DNA from: Candidatus Scalindua sp.
GTDB lineage: Bacteria > Planctomycetota > Brocadiia > Brocadiales > Scalinduaceae
NCBI GenBank assembly: GCA_031316155.1
Contig: JALDRB010000001.1
Coordinates: forward strand, 62,001 to 126,000
DNA: 64,000 nucleotides
Direction: 5' to 3'
In this document: one piece after another, positions 18,490 through 27,231 of the stretch
How the letters are laid out: the number at the start of each line of letters is the position of its first letter
How positions within the stretch are numbered: position 1 is the first letter of the stretch
Program-made: the position numbers and the translations under genes
The notes under the pieces: model-generated
What the model saw: the letters and a program-made list of their open reading frames with translations, nothing else
Told to the model about the DNA's origin: nothing
The model's database searches: none

Positions 18490-18780
18490 ATGAAACAGTA
18501 TTATGTCTACATACTGGCAAGCAAAAGAAACCGTACTTTATATGTTGGTGTAACGAGTGATTTAATTCGTCGTGTTTATGATCACAAGAATAATTTAGTA
18601 GAAGGTTTTACGAAAAAGTATAGTGTGAATCGTCTCGTCCATTTTGAATCTACTTCAGATGTAAAGGCGGCTATACACAGAGAGAAATGCATTAAGAGAT
18701 GGAAACGATCCTAGAAAATAGAATTGATAGAAAAACATAACCCTGAATGGAATGACTTATATTATGGAATCATTGAATAA
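18490..18780 (+). pseudogene. GIY-YIG nuclease-superfamily small protein, nonsense-disrupted
   Basis: It starts MKQYYVYILASKRNRTLYVG and continues VTSDLIRRVYDHKNNLVEGF, the standard form of the short GIY-YIG proteins common in bacterial genomes. The frame stops at a TAG (18712-18714) after EKCIKRWKRS. It then continues in the same frame with KIELIEKHNPEWNDLYYGII to a TAA at 18778-18780, which is the normal C-terminus. Relatives have a tryptophan (KRW...W) at that point, so a TGG to TAG change is the likely lesion. It is flanked on both sides by REP-like palindromes. Function in this short family is not established. Confidence 0.8.
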
Positions 18781-19154
18781 AGTACTGTAGGCGTAGGATT
18801 ACCAATGTCATACCTGCCCCTGCCTTCGCAGGGATAAACTCCATCAGGTATCTATGAACGTAACATACTCTGGCAGGGTTGCCGGAATATGATATGAAAT
18901 AATTTACTGAGTTTCTCAACATTGTCCGGTATTTTTTACAATCCCTGAATTCTTTGTTAGGTATCCTGGATTCCCGCTCAGCAGACTGCGGGAATGACAG
19001 CGTTGCAGCAATAAATACAACACTAGCAAAATCATACCGGACAACGTTGAGAGGTTTTAATATTGAATTCTGAAAATTAATTCATAGACCTGAACACCTG
19101 ATGGAGCTTATCAACGCGAAGGCAGGGGCAGGTGTGATAGCGTGAGGAGTTATT
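18781..19154 (+). repeat. Repeat-filled gap upstream of hsdM
   Basis: This 374-base gap holds a REP-like unit near 18807-18865 (CATACCTGCCCCTGCCTTCG with a complementary AGGTATC further on), the composite inverted-repeat element at 18914-19052, and another partial palindrome near 19090-19137. GAGGAG just before 19155 is the hsdM ribosome binding site. No gene is seen. Confidence 0.6.
18914..19052. repeat. Composite inverted-repeat element enclosing a REP unit, copy A
   Basis: The 19-base arms TCTCAACATTGTCCGGTAT (18914-18932) and ATACCGGACAACGTTGAGA (19034-19052) are inverted with one mismatch. Between them lies a REP palindrome (GGATTCCCGCTCAG...CTGCGGGAATGACAG). A second element with the same arm core (GTTGTCCGGT) and the same kind of interior is at 50030-50193. 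Confidence 0.75.
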
Positions 19155-20842
19155 ATGCTGACAGCAAAAATGAAATCACTGATCAATCAGCTCTGGAACA
19201 ACTTCTGGAGCGGTGGAATTGCAAATCCCCTGACGGCAATTGAACAGATATCGTATCTTTTGTTTATGCGAAGGCTTGACGAGCTGGATCTGAAGCTGAA
19301 GAGAGATGCGGAATGGACCGGCGAGAAATACACATCGATCTTCGACGGTACATTTCTGTCGCCTCTTACGAATGAGAAGATTGACAAACAGACACTCCGC
19401 TGGAGCCATTTCAAACAGCTCGAAGGCGGAGAGATGCTCACTCAGGTACAGACCAGAGCCTTTCCCTTTATCAAACAGGTGAACGGCAAAGAGAGTGTGT
19501 TTGCAAAATACATGGCTGATGCCGTCTTTATCATCCCCAAACCGTCACTCCTGGTTGAGGCCGTAACCATTATTGACGCACTGTACGCGGAGATTGAAAA
19601 ACAGACACAAGCCGGACAGACATTTCATGATACGCAGGGAGACATGTACGAATTTCTGCTCTCAGAGATCTCCTCATCGGGCAAGAACGGGCAGTTCCGC
19701 ACACCGAGGCATATCATCAAACTCATGTGTGAACTGGCAAGCCCGAAGATCGGCGAGACGATCGGTGATCCCGCCTGCGGCACCGGAGGATTTCTCCTCG
19801 GCGCCTATCACTATATCCTGACCACCCATACCAGTAAAAAACTGATCACAAAGGATGAAGACGGTTTTGAGCGTGGGTTTGGTGATAAGCTTACCGATGA
19901 ACGGTTGTGGACGGCCATCAGGGAGAAGACCTTCTTCGGGTACGACTTTGATACCACAATGGTTCGCATTGGTTTAATGAACCTCCTGCTCCACGGCATC
20001 ACCCACCCGAACATCGAACGCGTAGATACCCCTCAAAAAAATACAATGAGGACGATCAGTATGATGTTATCCTCGCCAATCCGCCCTTTAAGGGCAGTAT
20101 CGACAAAGGGGATATCAACGAAAACCTTTCTCTAAAGACGACGAAAACAGAACTCCTCTTCGTCAACCGCCTGATCAATTCACTGAAAGTAGGCGGGCGT
20201 GCTTCTGTGATCGTGCCTGACGGAGTGTTGTTCGGCTCTTCAAACGCACATAAGAGTTTGCGGAAGATGCTGATTGACGACTGTGAACTTCAGGGAGTGG
20301 TCTCCATGCCGTCAGGCGTATTCAAGCCCTACGCAGGAGTGAGCACCGCAATTCTGGTATTTGTGAAAGGCGGAACAACCGAACATGTCTGGTTCTATGA
20401 TATGCAGGCAGACGGCTATTCACTCGATGACAAACGCGACAGAATAGAAGCAAACGATCTTCCCGACATTGTCGAAAAATGGAAATGTAGGGGCACGATA
20501 CACCGTGCCCAGGAAGAAAAGGACCACCGCCGTGTCATCACGGGCAGAGACCCAGGGACCAGGAAGTCCCGCCCCCTTGTCATCCCGGGCGAAGACCCGG
20601 GATCCAGGAAGGATCGCACAGATGTCATTCCCGACTCCGATCGGGAATCCAGAAAAAACAAACACTTCTTCGTCCCGGTAAATGAAATCATCGACAACAA
20701 CTACGACCTGAGTATCAACCGGTATAAAAAAATCAACTACACCCCGCTAGAGTACGATAAGCCGGAGGTGATTTTGGGGAAAATTGAGAACCTTGAACAA
20801 TTGATTAATAAAGATTTAAATATTTTGAAAAAGATGAAATAA
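19155..20842 (+). CDS. hsdM: Type I N6-adenine methyltransferase subunit, one frameshift and REP insertions
   Basis: Modification subunit of the type I system. The N-terminal helical domain (KMKSLINQLWNNFWSGG) leads into the methylase with the AdoMet motif DPACGTGGFLLGAY. The frame breaks in a run of seven A at 20035-20041. In the next frame YDVILANPPFKGS gives the catalytic NPPF, and FVNRLINSLKVGGRASVIVP and FVPVNEIIDNNYDLSINRYK follow as in normal HsdM. Adding one A restores the whole protein of about 560 residues. Residues encoded by about 20487-20652 are not HsdM sequence but translated REP palindromes inserted in frame. The stop overlaps the hsdS start (TAATG). ATG 19155 has GAGGAG upstream. 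Confidence 0.9.
20487..20652 (+). repeat. REP-like palindromes inserted in frame inside hsdM
   Basis: One palindrome GGGCACGATACACCGTGCCC is followed by three tandem units of the type GTCAT-core-ATCCAGG, beginning at 20533, 20579 and 20634. The middle unit has a perfect core (CCCGGGCGAAGACCCGGG). Translation stays open and adds about 55 residues rich in Arg, Asp and Pro between the methylase core and the conserved NNYDLSINRY segment. Confidence 0.85.
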
Positions 20843-22029
20843 TGAGCATAATTTGTCTTAAAGATGTCATAGCAAAACTTGAAAGTGGCTCACGGCCTAA
20901 AGGAGGAGCGTCTACTGTTGAGGGGATTCCCAGCTTAGGGGCTGAGCATTTAAGTTATGAAGGCCGTATTGTTTTTGATAAACCTAAATATGTAGCTCAG
21001 AATTTTTTTGACCAGTTGAGTTCAGGAATTTTAAAAGACCAGGATGTATTGATTGTCAAAGATGGAGCAACTACGGGAAAGGTTGCTATTTGGATGTCTG
21101 AGTTTGAAAAGGCATGTATTAATGAGCATGTTTTTAGAATTGAAATTGATTCCGACAAGGCATTGCCAAAATATATTTTTTATTTTCTGATATCATCATA
21201 TGGCAACAACCAGGTTTTAAAAGATTTTCGAGGTGCTACCGTGGGTGGCATCTCCAGGTCTTTTGCAGATAAAGTAAGGATGTATTTACCGTCATTGTCC
21301 GACCAAAAACAAATCGTCCAAATCCTCGACACAGCCGAAACCCTCCGCCAGAAACGCAGAGAACAGATCAAACTTCTCGATGATTATCTTAAATCTGTAT
21401 TTTTCGAAATGTTCGGCGATCCCAGGGTGAAGACTCGATGGGATATGATTGATTTTGGTAAAGTTATTGATATTTTGACTGATTATCATGCTAATGGTAG
21501 CTATGAGATATTGCGTAACCACGTTGAATTAAAGTCAACACCTGACTATGCCTTAATGGTGAGAACAACTGATCTGGAAAATAATAATTTTACAGATGAT
21601 GTTAAATATATTTCAAAAGAGGCTTATGAATTCCTAGAAAAATCAAAAGTCTATGGAGGTGAAATTATTATAAATAAGATAGGAAGTGCTGGCAATGTAT
21701 ATCTAATGCCACACCTTAATAAACCTGTTTCGTTAGGTATGCCCTTTTTGCTTCGTTTCAATGAGTTTGCCAATACGATATTTATTTATCATTTATTAAC
21801 CTCTGAATATGGGAAGTGCATTATTGATTCGAAAGTTAAGGGTGCTGTAACAAAAACTATTCGAAAAGATGCAATCAGAAGCTTAAGAATTCCATTACCC
21901 CCAATTGGATTACAAAACAAATTTGCCTCAATCGTTGAGCTGGCCGAACAAACAAAACAAAAAATGCACGAGTCATTAGACGAAATGAATAACCACTTCA
22001 ACGCTCTTATGCAGAGGTATTTTGGATGA
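20842..22029 (+). CDS. hsdS: Type I specificity subunit
   Basis: DNA-recognition subunit of the type I system, 395 residues. Two target recognition domains are each followed by a conserved helical spacer. The first is residues about 1-150 with its spacer at LSDQKQIVQILDTAETLRQK; the second is about 195-345 with its spacer at PPIGLQNKFASIVELAEQTK and onward. The two halves would recognise the two parts of a split target. It overlaps hsdM by one base, so the two are translationally coupled. The last 25 codons (KQKM...NALMQRYF) recur twice more downstream as remnants near 26000 and 26750, pointing to past hsdS duplication or shuffling. Confidence 0.93.
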   Translation: MSIICLKDVIAKLESGSRPKGGASTVEGIPSLGAEHLSYEGRIVFDKPKYVAQNFFDQLSSGILKDQDVLIVKDGATTGKVAIWMSEFEKACINEHVFRIEIDSDKALPKYIFYFLISSYGNNQVLKDFRGATVGGISRSFADKVRMYLPSLSDQKQIVQILDTAETLRQKRREQIKLLDDYLKSVFFEMFGDPRVKTRWDMIDFGKVIDILTDYHANGSYEILRNHVELKSTPDYALMVRTTDLENNNFTDDVKYISKEAYEFLEKSKVYGGEIIINKIGSAGNVYLMPHLNKPVSLGMPFLLRFNEFANTIFIYHLLTSEYGKCIIDSKVKGAVTKTIRKDAIRSLRIPLPPIGLQNKFASIVELAEQTKQKMHESLDEMNNHFNALMQRYFG

Positions 22030-22057
22030 AATGTGATTAAAAATAACAAAAAAAAGG

Positions 22058-23660
22058 ATGGATATTATTATGATAAATAAAATATTTATTCAGAACTATA
22101 AGATTTTTGATCAGTTTAATTTAAGTATGAATAGTGGCTTAAATATTATTGTTGGTGATAATGAAGTTGGCAAATCAACAATTCTTGAGGCGATTAATTT
22201 AGTTTTAACAAAAAGACTTAACGGGAAAATGATTGAAAATGAATTATCCCCTTATCTCTTTAATAGGAACGCAGTTAAAGAGTATATTAAATCTATAATA
22301 GAAGGAAAACCTACTCAATTACCAGAAATTATTATTGAACTTTATCTTGATGATAATTCAGCGCTTGAATCTTTACGGGGAAGCATGAATTCCAAAAGAG
22401 AAGATGCTATTGGTATAAAATTAGAAATTGTCTTTGATGAAGATTATAATGAAGAATACGAGAATCTTATCAAAGATAAGAAAGTACAATTAATACCTGC
22501 CGAATACTATAAGGTTCAATGGTATTCTTTTGCCAATAATGCAATTACCTTAAGAAGCTTGCCTGTCCGCCTCTCATATATTGACACAACAACAATACGC
22601 CTGGAAAGTGGTGCTGATTATTATCTTCAAGATATTATTAAGACAGATCTTGATGCGAAAGAAAGGGTAGAGCTTAATATTGCTTATCGAGATTTAAAAG
22701 AGGTGTTTTCTGAACAAAAATCAATTAAGAGCATTAATCAAAAGCTAACTAATAAGAAAGGCGCTATTACAGATAAAGATCTTTCTATTTCAATAGATAT
22801 ATCCCAAAAATCAAACTGGGAAACCCACCTGATTCCACATCTTGATGAGTTACCTTTCCAGCTTATTGGTAAAGGAGAACAAAATGCCTTAAAAATAATG
22901 CTTGCGCTTGAACGTAAGGCGGATGAATCAAACATAATATTAATTGAAGAACCAGAGAATCATTTGTCTTTTTCCTCAATGAATACTCTTGTTTCAAAAA
23001 TTAGAGATAAATGTGAGGGTAAGCAAATAATAACGACAACTCACAGTACTTATGTTCTCAATAAACTTGGGCTTGAACATCTTCTTTTGCTACATGATAC
23101 TAAGATAACTACTTTAAAAAATTTACCTAGTGATACTCAAAACTATTTCAAGAAGTTATCCGGATACGATACACTTAGGCTTGTTCTTGCTAAGAAAGCA
23201 ATATTGGTAGAGGGTCCCTCAGATGAGTTGATTGTACAGAAAGCTTTTTTGTTAAAACATGAAAAACTTCCTATCGAGGCAGGGACGGATGTAATAAACG
23301 TTCAAGGATTGTCGTTTGCTAGATTTCTTGATATTGCAAAAGAGTTAGGAAAAAAAGTTGTTGTTGTGACTGACAATGATGGCGATTACAAAAACAAGGT
23401 GGATAAAAAATATAATGATTATCAAGGTTGTTCGAATATTATGATCTGTAGATCAGATAATGATTGTGCCCCAACGCTTGAACCGCAGATTGTAGAATGT
23501 AATGAACTGACAGTTTTGAATAAAATCTTTAATACAGATTTTGATAAAAAAGATTTAATAAAAAAATATGAAAAAGAACAAAACAGAGTGTGCTTTGAAA
23601 ATATTTGAGACAAAAGAAGATATTAAATTTCCTCAATATATTGAAAATGCTATTAAATAA
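22058..23660 (+). CDS. OLD-family AAA ATPase/TOPRIM nuclease, GajA-like, frameshift near the 3' end
   Basis: Overcoming-lysogenization-defect type nuclease as in the Gabija defence system. The ATPase domain has Walker A VGDNEVGKST (about 32-41) and Walker B IILIEEPENHLSF (about 293-305), with the split hallmark GKGEQNALKIMLALE between them. The TOPRIM domain has Glu385 in VEGPSDELIV and the acidic cluster TDNDGDY at 438-444. The open frame stops at 23608. The alternative frame continues MKKNKTECALKIFE then DIKFPQYIENAIK, the usual OLD C-terminus, ending at 23660. Deleting one A from a run of seven at 23560-23566 joins them. It is followed by an overlapping UvrD-like helicase, the Gabija arrangement. 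GajA proper is slightly longer (about 580 residues). Confidence 0.85.
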
Positions 23661-24669
23661 AAACAAAGTAATAATAGCTTGTGCAGGATCGGGTAAAACA
23701 ACTAGTATTGTTAGAGATGCACTTAAAATAAAAGATCAAAGAGTGCTTGTTACTACTTATACAAATGAAAACTTGGATCAAATTAAAGCAATTTTTATTG
23801 AAGAAGCTGGTTGTATTCCTTCTAATATTACCGTTCAGTCGTGGTTTAGCTTTCTCCTACAGGAGGGTATACGCCCATATCAAAATTACATAACTGACAA
23901 AAAAAGGGTGCAATCGATTTTATTCCAAGCAAAACATTCACGGTATCATAGAAAAGATAATTACTTGACGAAATCAAATTTCATATATAGCAATAAGGTT
24001 TCAGAATTTGTATACGAATGCGATAGAAAAACCGAGGGGTTAGTTACTAATCGGCTTGAAAAGATTTATGATTATATTTTTATAGATGAACTGCAAGACT
24101 TTGCTGGTTATGATTTGAACTTGTTGGAAATATATTTTAATTCACGAATAAATGTTATTATTGTTGGAGATCCAAGGCAAGCAACATATAGCACTAACAA
24201 TGCACAAAAAAACAGACAACACAGAAGAAGTAATATTTATTCATGGGTAAAAGGGAAAGAAGATGAACTAACAACTCAAGAGATAAATGATTGTTATAGA
24301 TGTAATCAGCGTATATGTGATTTTGCCAATAAATTATTTCCTGATTTGCCACAAGCTGTTTCAAAAAATAAAAGCATAACAGGTCATGACGGAATATTTT
24401 GCATACATAATTGTGAGGTGAGAAGTTATATTGATACATACAACCCAACAATTCTTAAGTATAATAAAAGGGCAGATACTTTAGGTTTCTACGCACTTAA
24501 TATCGGACTGGCAAAAGGAAGAACATTCAATAGAGTTTTAATTTTCCCTACACAACCAATGCTTAATTATTTGAAAACAGACGATCTATCAAAGGTTGGT
24601 GATAAGCACAAATTATATGTTGCTGTTACAAGAGCAAAATACAGCGCAACTTTTGTAAAGGGGGAGTGA
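23647..24669 (+). CDS. Small UvrD/Rep-like helicase, GajB-like partner of the OLD nuclease
   Basis: A superfamily 1 helicase of 340 residues. Walker A is IIACAGSGKTTS (about 9-20), motif II is FIDELQDFAGYDL, motif III is VGDPRQATYST, and the C-terminal motif VI is LYVAVTRAKYSATFV. The start was placed at ATG 23647 because MLLNKNKVIIACAGSGKT is the natural N-terminus. This overlaps the repaired end of the OLD gene by 14 bases, a sign of coupled translation. The family partner GajB (about 490 residues) is longer, so this is a compact version. Together the pair is best read as a Gabija-like antiphage module. Confidence 0.85.
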   Translation: MLLNKNKVIIACAGSGKTTSIVRDALKIKDQRVLVTTYTNENLDQIKAIFIEEAGCIPSNITVQSWFSFLLQEGIRPYQNYITDKKRVQSILFQAKHSRYHRKDNYLTKSNFIYSNKVSEFVYECDRKTEGLVTNRLEKIYDYIFIDELQDFAGYDLNLLEIYFNSRINVIIVGDPRQATYSTNNAQKNRQHRRSNIYSWVKGKEDELTTQEINDCYRCNQRICDFANKLFPDLPQAVSKNKSITGHDGIFCIHNCEVRSYIDTYNPTILKYNKRADTLGFYALNIGLAKGRTFNRVLIFPTQPMLNYLKTDDLSKVGDKHKLYVAVTRAKYSATFVKGE

Positions 24670-24977
24670 AACATGAATAGGTATTTGTTATTCAATTAAG
24701 GAGAGGAAGAGAGTCAAACCTAATCTATTGACAATTGACTCAATCTATCATGTCTTCTTTTTATAGAAAAATCTTTCCAATACAAGTAAATCCTTTGCTT
24801 ACAAAGAAGGAAGATCAGGATCATCTTAACGATGATGGTTTATAAATGGAATACGTAGCTTTATATTATCTAGAGGTTTCTGTTCCTTTCAATTCTTGAC
24901 AACTCATTCAAACGGACGCGTGAAACGAATTGCTTAACTTAAGTAAGTCGTTCTATCAGGAGGTAATAACAAAATAG
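24670..24977 (+). other. Intergenic region before the deaminase
   Basis: AT-rich sequence of 308 bases without a convincing open frame. CAGGAGGTAAT at 24957-24967 is the ribosome binding site of the lipoprotein-type reading frame starting at 24978. A TTGACA at about 24895 may be a -35 box, without a clear -10. Confidence 0.4.
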
Positions 24978-25640
24978 ATGAACCTGAAAAACATCACTCA
25001 TATTTTACTCCTTGGAATATTAGCGATATATTTTAGTTCTTGTGCAATATAAGGAACCGACACTTCATCTATTTCCAGGCATAATGTTCCTGAAAGGGAG
25101 ACATTAACAAACCGGGAGCAACATCAGGACCATAAATATTTCATGAAGCGGGCTATTTTGATGGCAAAAAGAGCTCGAGAGTTTCCATTCGGTGCTGTAA
25201 TTGTCAGGCGTCAGACTGGTGAGATTGTTTCCGAGGGATTTAACCGTTCACGAAACAGCCCAACCTTTCACGCTGAAATCGATGCAATTAACCGTTGCGC
25301 AAAAACTCACCCTGTAATCAATTGGAAAGAACTGGATTTATATACAACTGCTGAACCTTGTGCCATGTGCCAGAGTGCAATCGAATGGTCCGGAATTTCA
25401 AATGTTTATTATGGAAGTTCGATTCCATTTTTGAAAAATAATGGATGGTGGCAAATCGATATTCGAGCGGAAGAGGTGGCACGACGCACACCCTTCAGAA
25501 AAACTCGTGTTGTCGGCGCTATTTTAGAAGAAGAGTGTAATCTGCTGTATAAAAAGCTTACAGTAGCGAAATCTATAAATAAAAGGGTTGGACAAATGGG
25601 GCAGTTGTTTCTATTATCGAGTCGTTTATACAACATTTAA
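24978..25640 (+). pseudogene. Lipoprotein-type nucleoside/cytidine deaminase, interrupted by a stop after the lipobox
   Basis: A single reading frame begins at ATG 24978 behind AGGAGG. It encodes a signal peptide MNLKNITHILLLGILAIYF with lipobox FSSC, hits TAA at 25050-25052, and continues without another stop through a spacer into a complete zinc deaminase domain. That domain (from 25143, 165 residues) has the proton shuttle and ligand motif FHAEIDAIN and the zinc-binding PCAMCQSAIEW, as in the cytidine/guanine/tRNA-adenosine deaminase superfamily. Export of a deaminase would be unusual. If the TAA is real, only the cytoplasmic form from the internal ATG at 25143 could be made, and no ribosome binding site is evident there. 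The substrate cannot be assigned. Confidence 0.75.
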
Positions 25641-25703
25641 CTTGCAATATAAATCAATCCTTGCTTAAAAAAATTGAAGACGTAAATATGGAGGCAATGA
25701 ATC

Positions 25704-25832
25704 ATGATTGAAATTATATCGGAAACCGAAATATCGGAAACCGAATGCAACATCCTTGTCGTTAAGGCAACGGAAAAGCTCATGGCCAGAGATTATGAAG
25801 AGAGAATTTTGAGAAAAATATGCGTCTATTAA
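25704..25832 (+). pseudogene. SpoIIAA/STAS-like small protein, N-terminal fragment
   Basis: MIEIISETE with a repeated ISETE, then CNILVVKATEKLMARDYEER, resembles the first 40 residues of the SpoIIAA-like (STAS) family, usually about 120 residues long. The frame ends at TAA 25830-25832, where the sequence switches to an hsdS-like fragment. A GGAGG site precedes the ATG. It contains an in-frame 15-base tandem duplication (ATATCGGAAACCGAA twice, 25716-25745). Only a fragment remains. Confidence 0.5.
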
Positions 25833-26102
25833 AGGATGTCATTTTTGCAAAAGATATTGGAGGAGAAGGCGCCTGAATCAGCTCAAAAGAATATAAATCT
25901 TGGAATATTACGGAACCTTGAGATACCAGTTCCGTCTATTAAATTACAAAACAAGTTTGTAGAAATAATTGAACAAGTCGAACGAACAAAACAAAAAATG
26001 CGCGTGTCTCTAAACGAAATGGACAACCAATTAAACGCCCTTATGCAGAGGTGTTTGGAAGAATTTTTATTTTCACAGGCTTTATTTAATGTGTTAAAAT
26101 GA
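25818..26102 (+). pseudogene. hsdS deletion remnant (start fused to the C-terminal end)
   Basis: The segment opens MRLLKDVIFAKD, like the HsdS N-terminus (compare LKDVIAKL in the intact gene). It then changes frame to the HsdS end: NLGILRNLEIPVPSIKLQNK, FVEIIEQVERTKQKM, NALMQRC. The recognition domains are gone. It closely matches the 3' end of the intact hsdS at 21900-22029, so it derives from a related specificity gene. It could act as a source of sequence for recombination but does not encode a working subunit. Confidence 0.75.
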
Positions 26103-26138
26103 ATTTTTTATATTAAAGAATATATAGGAAAGGAATCC

Positions 26139-26373
26139 ATGTCTACGGTAACCACAAATCATTTGTATATTATAAAAGACTCAACTATATATGAAGGGAA
26201 AGCGACTATTAAGGGTACACGTACCGGTAGCTTCTCTCGTTAATCATTATCGTTCTGGTATGGCAATAGAGGAGATATTGGAAGGGTACCCAAACATTAA
26301 CCATGCACAGTTGTTTGACGCACTGAGTTATTATTTTGACAATAAGGATGAAATTGATAAAGAGTTTGAATAA
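26139..26373 (+). pseudogene. DUF433-family antitoxin, frameshifted
   Basis: The first frame reads MSTVTTNHLYIIKDST then YEGKATIKGTR. The rest (PVASLVNHYRSGMAIEEILE and GYPNINHAQLFDALSYYFDN) is in the next frame, matching DUF433 antitoxins of VapBC-like modules. The break lies near 26218-26226 and is explained by loss of two bases (GTGTA to GTA) or gain of one. The partner DUF5615 toxin follows directly. Without a shift in frame no full antitoxin is made. Confidence 0.8.
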
Positions 26374-26707
26374 GTGATTCGACTTTATACAGATGAAGAC
26401 GTACACAAAAAAGTATCCGTAGCACTACGTACCCGAGGATATGATGTAGTCAGCGTACATGATAGTAAGAATTGGGGTCTCTGATTTACAACAACTGGAA
26501 TACGCCGCATCTCAGAAAAGAGCAATTTTTACGTTCAACACAGGTGACTTTGTAAGATTACATAAAGATTACCTTAGCAACAAGAAAAGCCATTTTGGTA
26601 TTATTCTCTCGAAACAAATTCCTCTTAAAGAAACCATTAATCATCTCATATCTTTTCTCTACAATCATTCATCAGAACAATTGAAAGACAATATTTTCTG
26701 GATATAG
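26374..26707 (+). pseudogene. DUF5615 (Mut7-C/PIN-like) toxin, frameshifted
   Basis: It starts at GTG directly after the antitoxin stop: VIRLYTDEDVHKKVSVALRT and RGYDVVSVHDSKNWGL, then TGA. The next frame continues SDLQQLEYAASQKRAIFTFN, TGDFVRLHKDYLS and ends DNIFWI, the normal body of DUF5615 PIN-like ribonucleases (acidic residues in LYTDED and NTGDF). The break at about 26475-26482 fits loss of one CT from a CTCTCT run. Both members of this toxin-antitoxin pair are therefore broken in the same way. Confidence 0.8.
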
Positions 26708-26795
26708 AAAACAGGTCGAAAAGGCAAAACAAAAAATGCGCGCGTCATTAAACGAAATAGACAACCACTTCAACGCCCTTATGCAGAGGTATTTT
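26708..26795 (+). pseudogene. hsdS 3' end remnant, third copy
   Basis: A short run encodes QVEKAKQKMRASLNEIDNHF then NALMQRYF, nearly the same as the last 25 codons of the intact hsdS. It follows the DUF5615 stop without its own start and runs straight into the RAYT relic. It marks an old duplication endpoint. Confidence 0.75.
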
Positions 26796-27116
26796 GATGA
26801 ATTTGTTATCATGCCAAATCACATTTAGGGAATTATCATAATAAATAAAATTGCGGGGAACGAAATGGTTGGGAACGATTTTGTAGGGAACAAAAATTTT
26901 TGTTCCCTACCGCAAAAAGATGAACAAATCTGGCAAAAACGATGGGGAAGTTCGTTGTCCTCCTCGATACGCGGATTTAAAATCGGTGTCACATCATGAT
27001 GTTGCCAAAATCGTCATGAATATTTTTTATGGCAGAAATCATTTAATGATCACATCATCCGCAACGAGAAGGCATTATATAAAATTCGCAAATACTTTTC
27101 CTTAAACCACCCATAA
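26796..27116 (+). pseudogene. REP-associated tyrosine transposase (RAYT) relic, 3' part
   Basis: One reading frame with two internal stops gives DEFVIMPNHI (stop) GIIIINK, then a divergent middle, SSSIRGFKIGVTS (stop), and FLWQKSFNDHIIRNEKALYK IRKYFL. The MPNHIHGI motif contains the metal-binding histidines of Y1 transposases and the C-terminal block is typical of RAYTs. The N-terminal half with its catalytic tyrosine context is missing. RAYTs mobilise REP palindromes, which are frequent in this window. Confidence 0.8.
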
Positions 27117-27164
27117 ATTGAAAGAAGAATGCATAGACAGACACGTATAAAACAACTGTATGAT

Positions 27165-27207
27165 TATCTAACAATATGTTGACATAATATCTAACATATG
27201 CTAAACT
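27165..27207 (+). promoter_or_regulatory. Promoter and likely operator of the Panacea toxin-antitoxin operon
   Basis: TTGACA (27179-27184) and TAAACT (27202-27207) are 17 bases apart and lie 24 bases before the ATG at 27232. Two direct repeats TATCTAACA(A)TATG (27165-27178 and 27188-27200) flank and overlap the promoter, as expected for binding by the helix-turn-helix antitoxin it drives. Confidence 0.65.
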
Positions 27208-27231
27208 CATTCATTAAAGGAGGAGATATTT

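Noticed and set aside
18119-20652. Repeated palindromes resembling a CRISPR array
   Set aside because: Units are palindromic, irregularly spaced and differ in loop; there are no equal-length spacers and no cas genes.
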